DNA of 64,000 bases from Lamellibrachia satsuma (taxonomy: Eukaryota; Annelida; Polychaeta; Sabellida; Siboglinidae): contig BSQZ01000108.1 of NCBI GenBank assembly GCA_033239005.1, positions 623,001 through 687,000 of the forward strand, given 5' to 3'. Positions 25,001 through 36,545 of this stretch are shown here, piece by piece. The first letter of the stretch is position 1. Each line of letters begins with the position of its first letter. The position numbers were made by a program, and so were the translations under genes. The notes under the pieces are model-generated. The model was not told where the DNA came from. It saw only the letters and a list, made by a program, of their open reading frames with translations, and searched no databases.

Positions 25001-27109
25001 CTAGAAGACAGTGCTGGAAATATAATATCACAGGGGTTTTTAATGGCGGAAGACCTAAATGGTTACTTCAGTTCAGTGTTTACAAAAGAAGATATTAGTT
25101 CATTACCAGTTGCTGATGCTAAATTTCAGGGGACTAAATCTGACTACTTAGGACCGTTAGTTGTAACTCCAGAATTGGTAGCTAGGAAAATAAAGGCAAT
25201 GAAGGATAACAAATCACCGGGAGTGGATGGGATTCCTCCAAAATTACTAATGGAAACAGTAGATCAAATCAGTATACCACTTGCAAGAGTATTCAACTTG
25301 TCATTAAAAGAGGGAGTTGTTCCGTTTGAATGGAAAGAAGCAAACATCATACCATTATTTAAAAAGGGTTCGAGAAATAAGTCAGAGAATTACAGACCAG
25401 TGAGTTTAACGTCAGTGATTTGTAAATTATTAGAAAGGTTAATTAAAGACCATATGGTGGACTTCCTCGTTAAGCATAAATTATTAAATTCATCTCAACA
25501 TGGATTCCTTAAAGCGAGGTCATGCTTAACAAATGTGTTATGTTTTTTGGAAGAAATCACTAAGTGGATAGACGAGGGATCGCCAGTAGATATTATCTAC
25601 TTAGATTTTCAGAAAGCCTTTGACAAAGTGCCACATCAAAGATTGCTACTTAAATTAAAAGCCCATGGTATCGGGGATAGCATAACTGACTGGATAGAAC
25701 AATGGCTGACTGACAGAAGACAACGAGTTGTAGTAGATGGCGAAGTTTCAAATTGGAAATCGGTTTTGAGTGGGGTACCTCAAGGATCAGTATTAGGACC
25801 TATATTATTCTTAATTTATATCAATGACTTGGATGACAGTATAACAAGTAACGTACTGAAATTTGCGGACGACACAAAACTGTTTAGAAAGGTTAATACT
25901 GATGGTGATAAACAACATTTACAAAACGATCTAGACAGATTAGTGAAATGGTCTGAGAAATGGCAGATGCTGTTCAATTTTGGGAAATGTAAATGCCTAC
26001 ATACAGGACATGGGAACTTGAATGTAAACTATAAAATGGGAGCTACTGTTCTTGGTACTACTGTAAAAGAAAAGGACTTAGGAGTTACAATAAGCGCTGA
26101 TATGAAAGTTTCAGAGCAGTGTGGTATTGCAGCTTCAAAGGGTAATCAAATTCTTGGATTGATTAGAAGAAACATAACATACAAGGGAAAAAAGTTAATT
26201 ATACCTCTTTATAAAGCAATAGTTAGACCTCATTTAGAATACTGTATACAAGCATGGAGACCATATCGTAAGAAGGATATAGATACGCTTGAACGCATAC
26301 AAAGGAGAGCAACTAAAATGATTCCAGAACTTAGAGACCTTAGTTATGAAGAACGCCTGAAAGAATGTGGTTTAACAACTCTAGAGACAAGGAGGTTAAG
26401 AGGAGATCAGATTGAAGTTTTTAAGATATTGAATGGGTATGAAAATATTGATAGAAATATGTTTTTCTCACTCAAGAAGGATAGCAGAACTAGAGGACAT
26501 GAGGTAAAATTAGTAAAGGATCAATGTAGATTGGACATCAGGAAGCACTCGTTCTCACAGAGGACAGTAAATGAATGGAACAAACTGTCTACAGATTGTG
26601 TAACTGCTAGCAGCGTGAATATGTTTAAAAACAAGGTTGACACATATATCAGAAGGGCGGGTTATAAGTAGGTGAACATTGTTGGACTCTCGATAAGCCA
26701 ATGGCTTCCTTGTCCACTTGCCATCTGGGCCTTTGGCTTGGATGGCAAATCTTGTTAAATCTTGTTAAATCTTGTCTTATTTCTATCTGGAAAGGTGAGA
26801 GAGACGAAGACAAAAGCAAACGCGCCATGACTGTCATGCGTCTGGTGAAGGAGTGCGGTCAACCACAACTGAGGCGCTCTGTGGCCAACAACTTCGTGGT
26901 AACCGACGGGCAGTTGTGCTTGGACAGAGCAGTCACTCCAGTAGATCTACCGTGCTTACAGTATTTCCTTGAATCAGGCACCGCATGTGGCATCATCTAT
27001 TTAAGGTAGGTCAATATACGACTCATATATGACGATGATGATGATGATGTTCGTTATCGGCGGCGGTGACGGCGTTGGCGCCGGTGGCGGCGGTGGCGGT
27101 GGCGGCGGC

Positions 27110-27185
<76 letters not shown>

Positions 27186-27188
27186 GCG

Positions 27189-27220
<32 letters not shown>

Positions 27221-30200
27221 AGTGGAAACAACGAAAAATTAATGCAATATGGTGGTGGCGGCGGTGGCGGCGGTGGCGGCGGTGGCGGCGGTGGCGGCGG
27301 TGGCGGCGGTGGCGGCGGTGGCGGCGGTGGCGGCGGTGGTGGCGGCGGCGGTGGTGGCGGTTGCGGTGGTGGCGGTGGTGGCGGTGGTGGCGGTGGTTGA
27401 AACAACGAAAATTAATGCAACATGGTATTTTTCAGTCCTCGGTAATTTGTTTATGTCAGTTAAAAAACACAGGTAATTGTTTTTTTCGCCGTTGGTCGAG
27501 TAACTTGTTTAGATTCAGGTGTATATCAGCCTTTTATAGTATATATAGCAAGAAGGCTTGGGCAACGATACGAAAACTAGGTCTAGAAACAGAACTAATC
27601 AAACATTTCGGTCCAAAGACCAGGGATTGGCTGCTACGTCTCTTCAACAACTGCGTCAATAACAACACAATCCCCAGGCTTTGGCGGAAAGATCCACCAG
27701 AGGCGAAGAGTTTCAGACCCATCTCTTTGCTGTGCCACACCTACAAGTTATTTGAGTGACTGATTTTAAACCGGCTCGCCGAACACGCTGACAGCAAAAT
27801 CACTCTAGAGCAGACTGGATGCCGTCCAGGAACACATCGAAGATGGCTTTGAAAGAGAACTAAACACCGAAGCTGTCTTCGTCGACCTATCGGCAGCACA
27901 CGACACTGTCAAACACCGACGCCTCTTCGCCAAAGTGCTAGAAATGACTGGCGACCTCCATCTGACCGACCTAGTGTGCAACATGCTTGAAAACTGGCGA
28001 TTTTTTGTAGCACTGGATGGAAAAAAGAGCAGATGGCGAAGACTACGAAACTGGTTACCTCAGGGAAGTGTAGTGACGCCAATGTTGTTCAACATACACA
28101 CAAATGATCAACATATCCACCTCGAAACTCGCAGCTTCATTTACGTTGATGACTTGTGTATAACACCCCAGGGCAGACTTTAACAACATCGAGCAAACAC
28201 ATCAGCGCTAGAAACCATGACAACACACTACAAGCTGAATAATTTACGCGCAAACCCATCCAAAACCCAGGTATGTGCTTTCCATTTGAGGAATAGAGAC
28301 GCTAAGCGCTAACTAAACCTGAAACGGTACCGGTCTGGACAACACATCAACACCAGTGTACCTTGGTGTCCATATTGACAGAACACTATCATACAAAACA
28401 CACATCTATAACACCAAACAGAAGGTGAATGCACGAAACAACATCATCCGCCAACTTGTCAACTGTAAACGGGGAACCACAGAGCAAGCGGAGAATTCCG
28501 GTCACGTGACTTTAAACATAGCTTAGCACAAAGATTGATAAGTGGCATTTGCACAAAATATGAAATTAAATATGTACTTTTCTGTTTACTTTGTACACGT
28601 GACAACGCAATGATGTATATCGTCGCTAAAGAAAAAATCGCTAACAATTGACACCGCTACTCATTGTGCGTCCATATTGTTTATGGGCGATAACAAGGCG
28701 GTTGCTACCCTCTCCCAAGTCTATTCTTTTTGTTCCTCTCCGCATTCTCCGCTTCCGGTGGCTCCGCGGACAACAAAAAGAATACGCCCCTTGTACACCG
28801 GAAGACCCGGCCACTGCCACGGACCGGGCGAAGACATGTGCCATAAAGTGGCAGCACCTTGTGCGAAGGACACGAAAAGAAGATGCGCATATGAATTTTT
28901 ATAATTTAGTTGGTGTGCTGTTGGACCCGAGTTCATGCATGTAGGCTACAAGTTTTATATTAAAACTGCATCCTCAACTGATTTAGCCTATAGCGAATCC
29001 GGTTCGTTGATATCTTGATATGTAGTGAAGGAATATCCTCAGTCAGTTTAATTTTAAAATGTGTATTTTTTTAAATCATCGAAAAAATTGACTTCAATCG
29101 TGAGATCTGGTAAGGCTCAAAATAATGGATATCCAAAACGGTAAACATTTTATGGAGTCAACACTGATCGTGGGCGTGACTTCCATCCTCTCGCCGATCA
29201 CATGACAAAGTCATAAAATTTCACCAAGGGCGAAATACATGAGTTTTCAATGTTTCCATTTTCACTTCAATAAATTCTGCATGCAGAATTAAATAATTTA
29301 ATAGATTGTCTGATCATTTCACAAAACTACATATGAAAGTTGCATAAACGAGCCAGCATGTAGTAGTGCATGTAGTAGTGCATGTAGTAGTGCCTGTAGT
29401 AGTGCATGTAGTAGTGCATGTAGTAGTGCATGTAGTAGTGCATGTAGTAGTGCATACTGAATTTGAAATCGAACTGATGAGGCACTGACTCGTTGAAGTC
29501 ATAACTGGTTTATATAATGTATATTGACAATTTATATTTTCAGAAAAAATAATAATATAAATAACAATAGTAGTAATAATGTTCACAGGTAGATATAGAA
29601 ACGTTGTTTGTGGACACATCGACGTGCACGTTGCGCTTTATTTGTTGTTTAAACAGCCTCGACAACAACGACTTTCACGGCCCGAAGTCTGCTGACGCGT
29701 TGAGGCAGTGTCTTGCCGAGGCTCCTTGGCTTCATCAACTGAGGTACGTTGTTTACAGTGAAATAACAATGTCTCTAGGATTTTGGATGTAACTACATTT
29801 ATGTAGTTATTACAATACAGTTACAAACAAACGTAAAATGCAGTTATTATTATTATTATTAGAATGTTTTGACGATGATGTAGATCTTGACAAGTGAAGT
29901 GAAATCTGAATAATGCGTGTTTAATCTTGTTTCCATATAAATGTGTTGTAATTTAATTAAACATGTGTATGTGTTGTTTAACCAGCCTGCGCCGATGTCA
30001 ACTCAACAGTGACGACATGTCACTTGTCACTCAAGCCACAGAGTCAATGATAAGTCTGAAGTCGCTGTGGTGGGTAAAACAACAGAACTGAAGTCTACGT
30101 TAGGCTTAGGTCATTACATACTCACGAACACATGCACATGCACGTACACACGCACGCACGAACACAGCCACATGCACACGCACTCGTGAAAACACACAAG

Positions 30201-32284
30201 CACACAAAACAATAACAGAGAAAATGTTGCCATTTATCAATACGTTGATATTAGACGAGTGTGTTGTGAGGGTGATATTTGACACACGAAGCTTTATGTG
30301 ACAATATGTTGACCTACACTGCTGCAGGTTGTCGGAGAACTACCTGGACGACGTTGGGGCGAAAGACGTTGTACGCGTGGCAGTCGACCTGCCGAGATTG
30401 ACACATCTCAGGCAAGTGACATGTTAAATTGTTGACTGTCACACGACAAAGTTCACTTTGACGTCCAGGCTATAGAAAACGACAACGACCTCCGGGGGGG
30501 GGGGGGGGCATTCGATGCATTGCTAATATGTCATCGTTGAGTATTTATTTACCTGATCCACAAAACAGGTTTTAGGCTTGTGTCAAAAAAATACCCTAAA
30601 AATGAGTTTTTAAAGTCGCGCGGATTGAAATATACACCCCTTTTCATGGACGGGGTAATATTCCACAAGTTAAATAACATATAGTATTCTCGTATTGATG
30701 GAGTAACACCAGAAATTCTTCCATTCTTCCATGACATGCGATATACATTTAATTAACTAGTATATTTTCTTCATTGATGAATGTTGACTAAGGTTTGAGA
30801 TGTCGAAATATATACCCTTAACAAACCCGTCCTCAAGATTTTTAAAAGGGGGATTCGACCATAAACAATAAGCCGAGGATATCTGGGATGATGTCTGAAA
30901 AATGTTAGTTTGACAACATTTTCTCAAAAAGAGGGGTTCGATCGAACCCCCCCGAACCACCCCCGAGGCCGGACATACTTAATTACCCAGTCCGTGTGAT
31001 TTGATACCCCAAACAGGTTGCGTTTGTTATTGTGCAATATGTATAAAAAAACACACTCAGAAAACGTGGAATTTGTCTGAAGTCTGGTATACTGACAATG
31101 CATTAAGTCCGCCCCTGGGCAACGACTACTTTGTCGTAGTCTTCCTAATGTGTCTACCATTGAATATTTTGTAAAACCGTGCCACTTTTTATGGTTTTAC
31201 ATTTTAATATTGGTGCTTCTTTCAACATTCTGTCTATAAAACCTCTGTCTGTCAAAACTAATGTTACTAAATAAATGTAGATAATTTTAATTTTGTTATC
31301 GTCTCCCACACATTTTATTATCACCAATGATTTTACTGGTGATAATTTGTTAACATATTTATCTTATTTTAAAGATTTGTCTTTTAAAAATCACTAAACT
31401 GTTGTGACATACTTTTTTTCAACTGACTTTCTACTGCAACAATAACGACAACATACGATTACAGATTACAATGGGAACTGTGAGGGAGGGAGGGTGTGTA
31501 CAAGAGATGGGGTATTATCCATGAGGGTGACGCAGTAACATTGTAACAGTGTTTATTTATAATATTAGTGTTACATGTTACAGTCTATCCAACAACGAGA
31601 TGAGCGAGGCTGGGGTGGACCGAGTAAGGGACATCGCGGGACGAAGACCAGAACTGTGGCTACCGATGTGAGTATCTGCAAGTGAGATGACTTTGCCAGT
31701 GTCACAGTCGTATGACATTTTTATGATGACCGGTGTAATGTGACAGTGAGAGCTGACAGTGAGTGGACTCTGTCACAGTTGTGTGACACCTATGCGTTGA
31801 CACGTGTACTGTGACAATGAGAGATGACAGTGAGTGGACTCTGTCACAGTGGTGTGACACCTATGCGTTGACACGTGTACTGTGACAGTGAGAGATGACA
31901 GTGAGTGGACTCTGTCACAGTGGTGTGACACCTATGCGTTGACACGTGTACTGTGACAGTGAGAGATGACAGTGAGTGGACTATGTCACAATCGTGTGAC
32001 ACTTGTACGTTCACATGTGTGATGTGACAGTGAGAGATGACAGTGTGTGGACTGTGTCACAGTGAATGAGACTTATGTCTTGTTGTAGCCTCGACCTACA
32101 GTACCCGCAGGGCGAATGCAGGGACGACACGCAGTCACTGGAGTTGTGGCAGCGGCGCCTGGACCGCTTCCAGGCCGTGACTCGTCAACTGAAGGCGAGG
32201 GCTGGCGACTGGGCGTGGGATTTGGGGCAGATAAGACGGTGGGAAAAAGAGGCAGAAGATAACATACGTCGTCTTCAGTCGTAG
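22037..32284 (+). CDS. NLR-like Death-domain / LRR gene, possibly disrupted by a LINE
   Basis: Likely cytoplasmic innate-immune sensor or adaptor of the NLR type. Proposed exons: 22037-22043 (ATGGCAG, good ATG context), 23189-23452 (Death domain), 23986-24054 (charged linker), 26776-27005 (HD2-like block before LRRs, 5' limit unknown), 29657-29743, 29986-30069, 30328-30411, 31584-31667 (one LRR each, 28-29 residues) and 32089-32284 (C-terminal helix-rich exon, stop TAG). Phases agree through the first three exons (phase 1) and through all LRR exons (phase 2). The LRRs show SLDNNDF, LSENYLDD and SLSNNEMSEAG motifs of ribonuclease-inhibitor type. No NACHT P-loop is visible. The LINE at 24725-26775 lies exactly where it would be expected. 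It could be a broken NLR, or a Death-LRR gene with the LINE in an intron. Confidence 0.7.
22262..22376. repeat. (CATA)n microsatellite
   Basis: About 28 tetranucleotide units of CATA with two interruptions, in the first intron of the NLR-like gene. Confidence 0.97.
23189..23452 (+). CDS. Death-domain exon
   Basis: Acceptor TTCTTCTAG and donor GTAAGT bracket 264 bases with phase 1 at both ends. The 88-residue product begins LSDAFIGKVADRISKYF and includes LDRLEDEFPKDNWRATLEML, then KWRDISPHRNKV, ALRKVELNNVADIV. This fits the six-helix Death fold: LA..LG start, W in the middle helix, LL..W, and a final R/K..L..IA..V helix. Such domains mediate homotypic adaptor binding in NLR, UNC5, NF-kB and ankyrin proteins. 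Confidence 0.85.
24375..24590 (+). other. Possible exon after the Death-domain linker, unrecognised
   Basis: The acceptor AAATTTCAG is followed by about 70 open codons in the phase required by the exon ending at 24054. It reads FTTSLQKYPYMPWYLALP and further to FDLIQAVIQRLAG before a stop. No domain is recognised. If used, it would end a short Death-domain protein before the LINE. It may equally be chance. Confidence 0.3.
24725..26775 (+). mobile_element. CR1-like LINE with a single intact RT frame, 5'-truncated (copy 3)
   Basis: One uninterrupted frame, 24725-26671 (648 codons), encodes the reverse transcriptase and C-terminal region of a CR1/Jockey-type LINE. Visible motifs: DNKSPGVDGIP, FKKGSRNKSENYRPVSLTS, QHGFLKARSCLTN, YLDFQKAFDKVPH, GVPQGSVLGPILFLIYIND, catalytic FADDTK, WQMLFNFGKCKCLH, ERIQRRATKMIPELRD, WNKL and FKNKVDTYIRRAGYK. 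The first visible codons already correspond to the linker before the RT, so the endonuclease is missing (5' truncation). The 3' tail has about three copies of ATCTTGTTAA. No clear target-site duplication was found. It is the best-preserved of three copies here and sits inside the NLR-like locus. Confidence 0.95.
26776..27005 (+). CDS. HD2-like / LRR-entry exon of the NLR-like gene, 5' side cut by the LINE
   Basis: Directly after the LINE tail, the frame reads GERDEDKSKRAMTVMRLVKE, then ECGQPQLRRSV, LDRAVTPVDLPCLQYFLES and CGIIYL, ending at donor GTAGGT. This is the pattern before the first LRR in invertebrate NLRs: a short helical block, then 'D...L...D..AL.YFL', then an LRR strand. It joins in phase 2 to the LRR exon at 29657 (YLSLDNNDF). 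No acceptor is visible on its 5' side. The exon therefore appears truncated or interrupted by the LINE insertion. Confidence 0.65.
27050..27400. repeat. (GGC/GGT)n trinucleotide repeat in two blocks
   Basis: Two long runs of GGC/GGT triplets (about 27057-27230 and 27250-27397). Each is followed by a nearly identical flank containing AACAACGAAAA(A)TTAATGCAA, so the whole unit is duplicated. Glycine and proline frames on the two strands are artefacts. It lies in an intron of the NLR-like gene. Confidence 0.97.
27530..28480 (+). mobile_element. Degenerate LINE reverse-transcriptase fragment
   Basis: Scattered frames give KAWATIRKLGLE, FRPISLLCHTYKLFE, FVDLSAAHDTV, EMTGDLHLTDLVCNMLEN, FIYVDDLCIT (catalytic YxDD), LRANPSKTQVCAFHLRNRDA and VYLGVHIDRTLSYKTH. 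This is a non-LTR RT palm-to-thumb series different from the CR1-like copies. Several stops and frameshifts show it is dead. It lies between the HD2-like and first LRR exons. Confidence 0.85.
29357..29453. repeat. 12-bp tandem repeat, eight copies
   Basis: Eight copies of CATGTAGTAGTG; one copy has CC for CA. Intronic in the NLR-like gene. Confidence 0.95.
29657..30411 (+). CDS. Three LRR exons of the NLR-like gene (29657-29743, 29986-30069, 30328-30411)
   Basis: Each exon encodes one leucine-rich repeat of 28-29 residues with phase 2 at both ends: LDNNDFHGPKSADALRQCLA, LRRCQLNSDDMSLVTQA and LSENYLDDVGAKDVVRVA. The one-repeat-per-exon layout and the repeat length are typical of ribonuclease-inhibitor LRRs in NLRs. 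The third exon appears to end at a GC donor (CTCAG/GCAAGT). Confidence 0.8.
31584..31667 (+). CDS. Fourth LRR exon of the NLR-like gene
   Basis: Acceptor TGTTACAG and donor GTGAGT bound an 84-base phase-2 exon reading LSNNEMSEAGVDRVRDIA, then GRRPELWLP. It continues the LRR series in length and phase. Confidence 0.82.
31690..32065. repeat. 71-bp minisatellite rich in TGTGACA / TGTCACA
   Basis: About five copies of a 71-bp unit containing GAGAGATGACAGTGAGTGGA, CTGTCACAG and CACCTATGCGTTGACACG. It lies in the last intron of the NLR-like gene. Repeated inverted pairs (TGTGACA/TGTCACA) could form hairpins. Confidence 0.88.
32089..32284 (+). CDS. C-terminal exon of the NLR-like gene
   Basis: The acceptor TTGTTGTAG joins in phase to the fourth LRR. 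It reads LDLQYPQGECRDD, then SLELWQRRLDRFQAVTRQLK and DLGQIRRWEKEAEDNIRRLQ before TAG. The tail is amphipathic and basic, probably helical. A good donor (CACACAG/GTAAAT) near 32310 follows the stop, so an intron in the 3' UTR is possible. AATAAA is near 32425. Confidence 0.75.
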
Positions 32285-33900
32285 CGCGCCGTCCATGTGC
32301 CGCCCACACAGGTAAATATCTACAGTCGATGGCCACCTGATGTGTCACCTTCCTGACACTTTGTCACATATCATCCGCTCAGATCACACACCAACTTCCA
32401 TGACGTTGCGGATCCTTCAAGACAAATAAATAATGTACACACCCATGTGAATTAAAATATCACCTCAGATGTGCTCTGAAACTGAATATTTTGTGTTTCA
32501 TAAGTTGTGGTTTGTTAGTGCGTCGATGCCAAACGTGCTTTGATAAACTGTTGCAAACAGATACACTCGGGGCGCGTATCAACATTTATTGTAATAATTT
32601 TCAACAGCCACGTGACAGTGATGTTTTTTAATTTTATTAATTCACAAAAGTGAGCCTCTGGACTATTCTTATTTGTCTATGTTAAGCTGCTCTTAAACTG
32701 TAGCATTTATACAATTGTCTGCAAAGTATGCATTTATGTCATTGTATATTTGATGGAAAGTTTGTTCGTTAAGCTGCTCTTAAACTGTAACATTTATACA
32801 ATTGTCTGCAAAGTATGCATTTATGTCGGGGTATATTTGATGGAACGTTTGTTTCAATCCAGGATGTTTAAGCTTCACTGACGTATTTTAAAATTGCATG
32901 GAAACATCAATGTAAAACCTTGCCTTCAGAATGCGACTGTCCTAGGTCCTTTCTTCGCGAGCGATTGGCTCCTGTGCGACCGGCCGACATCGCTCTTCGC
33001 CACCGACCAGTTTTCGGTCGACGGGAAATACGCCATCTGAACCTGCGTCGACATCTTCCCTGCCACGGACTGGCTTCCGGTCGACGGAGAATATGCCGTT
33101 TGATGTTGCGTCAACATCTTCCCCGCCGCGAACCAACTTCTGGTCGACGGGGAAGATACTGCGCGCTTCGACATCGACCTTGGAAGCAAGATCAAAACTG
33201 CCAGCCTTACGCCACGATTGACTTTTCGGAAATGCAGCATAAAAAAACATGTGTGCGCATTGACGATTGACATTTCCACCGGCCATTTTGTTTTCAATTA
33301 ATGTTCATCCAGTGTTTTGAAAGATGGACGAGTCTAAATTCCGACCGCGGGAGAGTTGTGTACTGTGTCTATCACTTGTGCAATGATGTCGTGCGCGTAA
33401 GAGGCGCCTCGTACGTACATCGACGTCCACAAACAAAACACGATCGACGCGTGATTGATTCAACACTAAGCGGAAGTTTGAGACTGCACAATGTGAGAAA
33501 CGTGAATAAAAACCGCCAAGAACTGAAAGATCTGTTATATGAATGTGGGACGTGTTGTAAATAACGTTAGCTGATTGTGGTTGTCGCCTTTCTCTTTGAG
33601 ACTTGGATATGTGCTCGGTGTTCACAACGGTGCCGCAGTTCCAGTACGCCGTCGTTTTTGATGTTTTTAGTTGTGTAGACTTACTGTCCTGTTTAAACGT
33701 CGCTAACGGATCGCGTTAAAAGGCGATACGTGTAATTCTATTTCGGAGGTCGATCGCTATTACGATCTATGTGTGCCATATGAACAGTTTAGGATTGCGA
33801 AACTGAAGTTGGCGTATGAGTCATGTTATTTCGCGTGCGCACGAATGCTGGCATACTCGATATCTTGCGATTCTTTCAAGGCGATGTCACAGCTACATTC
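32285..33900. other. Flank of the NLR-like gene with a 57-bp tandem repeat at 32978-33180
   Basis: Holds two near-copies of about 80 bp (near 32690 and 32770, sharing TTAAGCTGCTCTTAAACTGT). It also has three copies of a unit of about 57 bp containing GGTCGACGG and GACATCTTCCCCGCC-type sequence. The minus-strand frame over the latter is open because the unit is a multiple of three. A small frame at 33301-33564 shows no domain. No gene is supported. Confidence 0.5.
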
Positions 33901-34029
<129 letters not shown>

Positions 34030-34305
34030 GCCCGCGTTGGAACCCGATCGCTAACAGCGCCGTGCACATGCAATGCAACTTTGGATCACGATCACGATCG
34101 TGGTGTGCGTACGTGTGTATATGTCCGTCTATCTGTCTGTGTATGTATGTATATGTGTGTGTGTGTGCGTGCGTGCGTGCGTGTGTGTGTACGTGCGTGC
34201 GTGTGTGGTGTGCGCATGTGTGTGTGGTTGTCGGTGTGTGCATCTGTGTGTGTCTGTGGGGGGGGGGCGTCTGTCTTTCTGTGGGTTTCTGTGTGTGTTT
34301 GTGTG

Positions 34306-34384
34306 AGTGAGTAAGCGAGTGAGTGGGTGAGTGAGTGAGTGAGTGAGTGAGTGAGTGAGTGAGTGAGTGAGTGAGTGAGTGAGG
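34306..34384. repeat. (GAGT)n microsatellite
   Basis: About 19 units of GAGT with few interruptions, within a wider (TG)n/(TGCG)n tract spanning 34120-34560. Confidence 0.97.
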
Positions 34385-34883
34385 GTGTATGTCTGTGTGT
34401 ATATATGTATGTATGTGTGCGTATGTCTGTCTGTCTGTGTGTGTGTGTGTCAGTGTGTCGGTCTGTCTGTATGTGTGCTTGCGTCCTCTCTGCTGTGTGT
34501 GAGTGTATGTGATGTGTGCGTGCGTGCGTGCGTGCGTGTGCGCATATATATGTATGTATGATTTAAATGATGCATTTTGTATAATACAGATGTACCTAAG
34601 TTGTAACTGTTGACAATAAATATTATAATTAATGGATTGCGCATATATCAACCTACTACTGTCTTTGTGTTGATTCCTTGATTGAATTAAATGTAACACT
34701 AAATGTACACTTACATCTTACGTCATCTAAAAGCATTGCTGCCAACCAACGCAGATGAGTTAAGTTGCTTAGATATAATAGACAGTGTCAGCCATTGGTC
34801 TCATGTTCCGAATGTATCTAAATACTTAAGGTGAATTTACCTCATCTCGCTCTTATGCAATTTCAGCTATAAGTTTGAAGCAG

Positions 34884-35222
34884 CGAATGTTCCCATTAAG
34901 CTCTAGTGCAAGGGGGTGGCAGGATGTTCCCATTAATCTCTAGTGCAAGGGGGTGGCAGGATGTTCCCATTAAGCTCTAGTGCAAGGGGGTGGCAGGATG
35001 TTCCCATTAATCTCTAGTGCAAGGGGGTGGCAGGATGTTCCCATTAAGCTCTAGTGCAAGGGGGTGGCAGGTTGTTCCCATTAATCTCTAGTGCAAGGGG
35101 GTGGCAGGATGTTCCCATTAAGCTCTAGTGCAAGGGGGTGGCAGGATGTTCCCATTAAGCTCTAGTGCAAGGGGGTGGCAGGATGTTCCCATTAAGCTCT
35201 AGTGCAAGGGGGTGGAAGGATG
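34884..35222. repeat. 37-bp minisatellite, about nine copies
   Basis: Units read AGGATGTTCCCATTAA[G/T]CTC and TAGTGCAAGGGGGTGGC. The first copies alternate G and T at one site, which suggests two-unit (74-bp) amplification steps. Confidence 0.95.
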
Positions 35223-36138
35223 TTCCTAGACATTGTTGGGAAATTGGCCCCAAAAATTAAAGGTGGGAGTTGGGATTGGTGGGAGTATGGAAGTTGATCC
35301 TCCCCAAAAAAGATAGGACTGCCACATCCCCAGTAATAGCTGCACACACAGAGAAATACAAAATGGCCCAAGTAATACTAATGCCAGTGGATGATCCATC
35401 AAACGCGCCCAACACGAGCAGGAACGTAACATAGAAATGTACGCAAAAGAGAGATTAAAAGTAGGCATAATACATTAAATGTTTGTCATCTTTACAGTTT
35501 AACCAACATAAATATTAACATGAACAAATGACTAAACAAAATCAAAAGGAAAGCAAACATTTTAAATGTTTATTGTCAGTGCAAATATAGAAAACATAGT
35601 TGGTCAGTAGGTCTACGCATGCAATACATGAAAACATAATACAGTTTGAACCAACGTTTTGGTGGTAAATATGATAATAATTAGTATGTGTCATTGTTTC
35701 GTAGTAGTAAATGCGCAGGTTTCTTGTAAGCTATCTGGAGATGCATTGTTTCATTTGTAATAACTGCCATATAATATTAAATCTATATTTGTTAATTTTC
35801 TTTATTTTATTTTTCTTTTAATTAACTTTGCTATACCCATATATAAATGTGAAAATCGGTATTTACATTTGTAGATTAAGTTAACTGAAGTACACGAATA
35901 AGCTAAACTATACTTTAGTACATTAACATACACTGTCATTGCAAAGAACGCCCTTACAGACATCAAAGAAACACTTCCTACACATGCCTACGACATGTAA
36001 AACAGTATAGACGTATATTTGCCATACTGAATAATGGTTTCGTTCATTTCTTCGAAGCTCTGAAAGCTGTGATCATACAAGGCATATTCTTGCGTTCAGG
36101 GTTGGGCTGTGGTTCTTCACATATACCTTTCGGTATAT

Positions 36139-36545
36139 TAGCATGGAGCCTTTTGTACCGCACGAAGAGGACAAGTACTATTAACACGGAGCCCTTTGTA
36201 ACACACCTGGGCACGAAGACGGCAAGTAATTTTAGCATGGAGCCCTATATATCAAACCTGGATACGAAGAGTACAAGTAATATTAGCATGATGCCCAGTG
36301 TGCCACACATAGACACGAAGAGGACAAGTAATATTAGCATGGAACCTTCTGTACCACACCTGGACACGAAGAAGACAAGCAATATTAGCATGGAACCTTC
36401 TGTACCACACGTGGACACGAAGAAGACAAGTAATATTGGCATGGAACCTTCTGTACCACACTTGGACACGAAGAAAACAAGTAATATTAGCATGGAGCCT
36501 TCTGTACCACATCTGGACACGAAGAGGACAAGTCATATTAGCATG
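36139..36545. repeat. 51-bp tandem repeat, about eight copies
   Basis: The unit contains AGTAATATTAGCATGGA, then CCTTCTGTACCACAC and TGGACACGAAGA. It is a multiple of three, so the plus frame reads NISMEPSVPHLDTKKTS repeatedly. The minus frame is also open. The outer copies are more divergent. With no splice or start context, a coding role is not supported. Confidence 0.85.

Noticed and set aside
27001..27405. Polyproline and polyglycine proteins
   Set aside because: Pure triplet repeat without gene context; it is intronic to the NLR-like gene.
33301..33564. Small gene downstream of the NLR-like locus
   Set aside because: 87 codons with a plausible ATG nearby but no recognisable domain or supporting splice structure.
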